DNA from: Bacteroidales bacterium
Lineage (GTDB): Bacteria; Bacteroidota; Bacteroidia; Bacteroidales; Dysgonomonadaceae
Assembly: GCA_012841425.1 (NCBI GenBank)
Contig: DUUR01000286.1
Coordinates: forward strand, 1 to 6,320
Reading direction: 5' to 3'
DNA: 6,320 bases
The translations under genes and the position numbers were made by a program. Each line of letters begins with the position of its first letter. Position 1 is the stretch's first letter. Shown here piece after piece: positions 5,615-6,320 of this stretch. Below the pieces are notes generated by a model, which was not told the origin of the DNA, did no database searches, and was given only the letters and a program-made list of their open reading frames with translations.

Positions 5615-6320
5615 CTAGCTAATCCATTTATGATCTAGTCTGGTTACACCCACATCAGATAACCCGGAAAATACTCTAAAAGTCCTTGCACTTTTAAAGT
5701 AATCATAATCAAAGCCATCTGCTGCTTGAATGGCTACATCTAATAAATATTCACCTTCAAGCAAATTGTTTTTAGCGATTAAGCACTTTACCGTGCCAGT
5801 CTTTTTCAATTTAATATCAATTCTATCTATATTAGTGTTTGTTCCATAGCTATGCACACCATCATTTCTAAAGATACCTATTCCGAAAACGGCGCTATCG
5901 ATATCTATGTTAGTTTTATAACCTATGGCTATAATCATTGATTCACCCGTTTTATACACATACCTTTCTCTATCCAAAGAATCAAACAATTTTATATCTG
6001 TAATCTCGATACATTTGCTTCCCCATCTGGTCTTATTTTTGATTGTTCCGCTTGCTTTAGCTTCAGCATTTATATTCGAATCCTGTTCTTCAGCTTTTTT
6101 ATTATCATCAGCTTTATCTAACGGAATGTGTCTTTTCTTTCCCATAAAATCCATATAAAACGGATGTACATCTCTCGGGAAACCTTCCATTTCAATCAAT
6201 CCATCTTTGATCCATATACTCCTATCGCATATTTGTTCTATCTGGCCTAAGGAATGGGATACAATTACAATAGTAGTTCCGTTTGCTTTTATCTCCCTTA
6301 GTTTATTAAAACACTTTGCC
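5615..6320 (-). CDS. wzt: Wzt-type polysaccharide ABC transporter ATPase, C-terminal part (5' truncated by window edge)
   Basis: The frame is open from the right edge (first whole codon at 6319), giving 234 residues before a TAG. A TTG at 6199 could be mistaken for a start, but the frame continues upstream with clear ATPase sequence. Fragment residues 1-46 hold the end of the nucleotide-binding domain: AKCFNKLREIKANGTTIVIV, then the H-loop VSHS (His22), QIEQICDRSIWIKDG (26-40), and a DVHPFY segment (50-55). Walker A, the signature motif and Walker B lie outside the window. A charged linker (about 60-95) leads to a beta-rich Wzt C-terminal domain (98-234), with RWGSKCIEITDI (98-109), YKTGES (122-127), FGIGIFRNDGVHSYGTNTN (145-163) and a closing VGVTRLDHKWIS. 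In E. coli O9a Wzt this domain binds the capped chain end and is needed for export. Its presence here implies substrate-selective export; the wzm permease is expected upstream. Confidence 0.93.
   Translation of the reverse strand, partial: AKCFNKLREIKANGTTIVIVSHSLGQIEQICDRSIWIKDGLIEMEGFPRDVHPFYMDFMGKKRHIPLDKADDNKKAEEQDSNINAEAKASGTIKNKTRWGSKCIEITDIKLFDSLDRERYVYKTGESMIIAIGYKTNIDIDSAVFGIGIFRNDGVHSYGTNTNIDRIDIKLKKTGTVKCLIAKNNLLEGEYLLDVAIQAADGFDYDYFKSARTFRVFSGLSDVGVTRLDHKWIS

Noticed and set aside
5615..6199. A free-standing 194-residue gene starting at the TTG at 6199
   Set aside because: The frame stays open to the right edge and encodes the conserved end of an ABC ATPase, including the VSHS H-loop. 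The TTG is an internal Leu codon of wzt.

Overview
This is a 6.3 kb, AT-rich stretch in which every supportable gene lies on the minus strand, so it reads right to left. It looks like the middle of one operon for an ABC-transporter-dependent (Wzm/Wzt-type) cell-surface polysaccharide. G+C is roughly one third by eye, AGA and ATA codons are frequent, Shine-Dalgarno sites are strong, and an LTA-synthase-like membrane protein is present. Together these suggest a low-GC Firmicute, most likely a clostridial-type anaerobe. This is an inference: no rRNA or other marker gene is present, and a low-GC Gram-negative cannot be excluded.

Order of transcription: (1) the 3' part of wzt, the exporter ATPase, cut by the right edge (5615-6320). 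It keeps the ATPase H-loop and a full C-terminal polysaccharide-recognition domain. (2) A DUF4214-like / coiled-coil / SAM-methyltransferase fusion (4068-5600). (3), (4) and (5) Three different GT-B glycosyltransferases of the GT4 type (2980-4071, 1940-2983, 746-1927). (6) The N-terminal part of a five-helix membrane protein that enters a sulfatase/LTA-synthase-like extracellular domain, cut by the left edge (1-696).

The genes are packed tightly. Two junctions are ATGA stop/start overlaps, two are gaps of 12 and 14 bases carrying a Shine-Dalgarno site, and the last gap is 49 bases. I see no terminator hairpin, convincing promoter, tRNA, mobile element, CRISPR array or long repeat. There is no gene-free stretch longer than 49 bases.

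Inferred teamwork: the three glycosyltransferases build a lipid-linked glycan on the cytoplasmic face. The methyltransferase may cap its non-reducing end and so set chain length. The Wzt C-terminal domain would recognise the finished chain for export, and the LtaS-like protein could then add a phospho-substituent such as glycerol phosphate outside the membrane. The most interesting point is this combination, cap-dependent export logic known from Gram-negative O antigens next to a GacH/LtaS-like decorating enzyme, together with the unusual layout of the methyltransferase (coiled coil before the catalytic domain). Both inferences rest on domain logic only.
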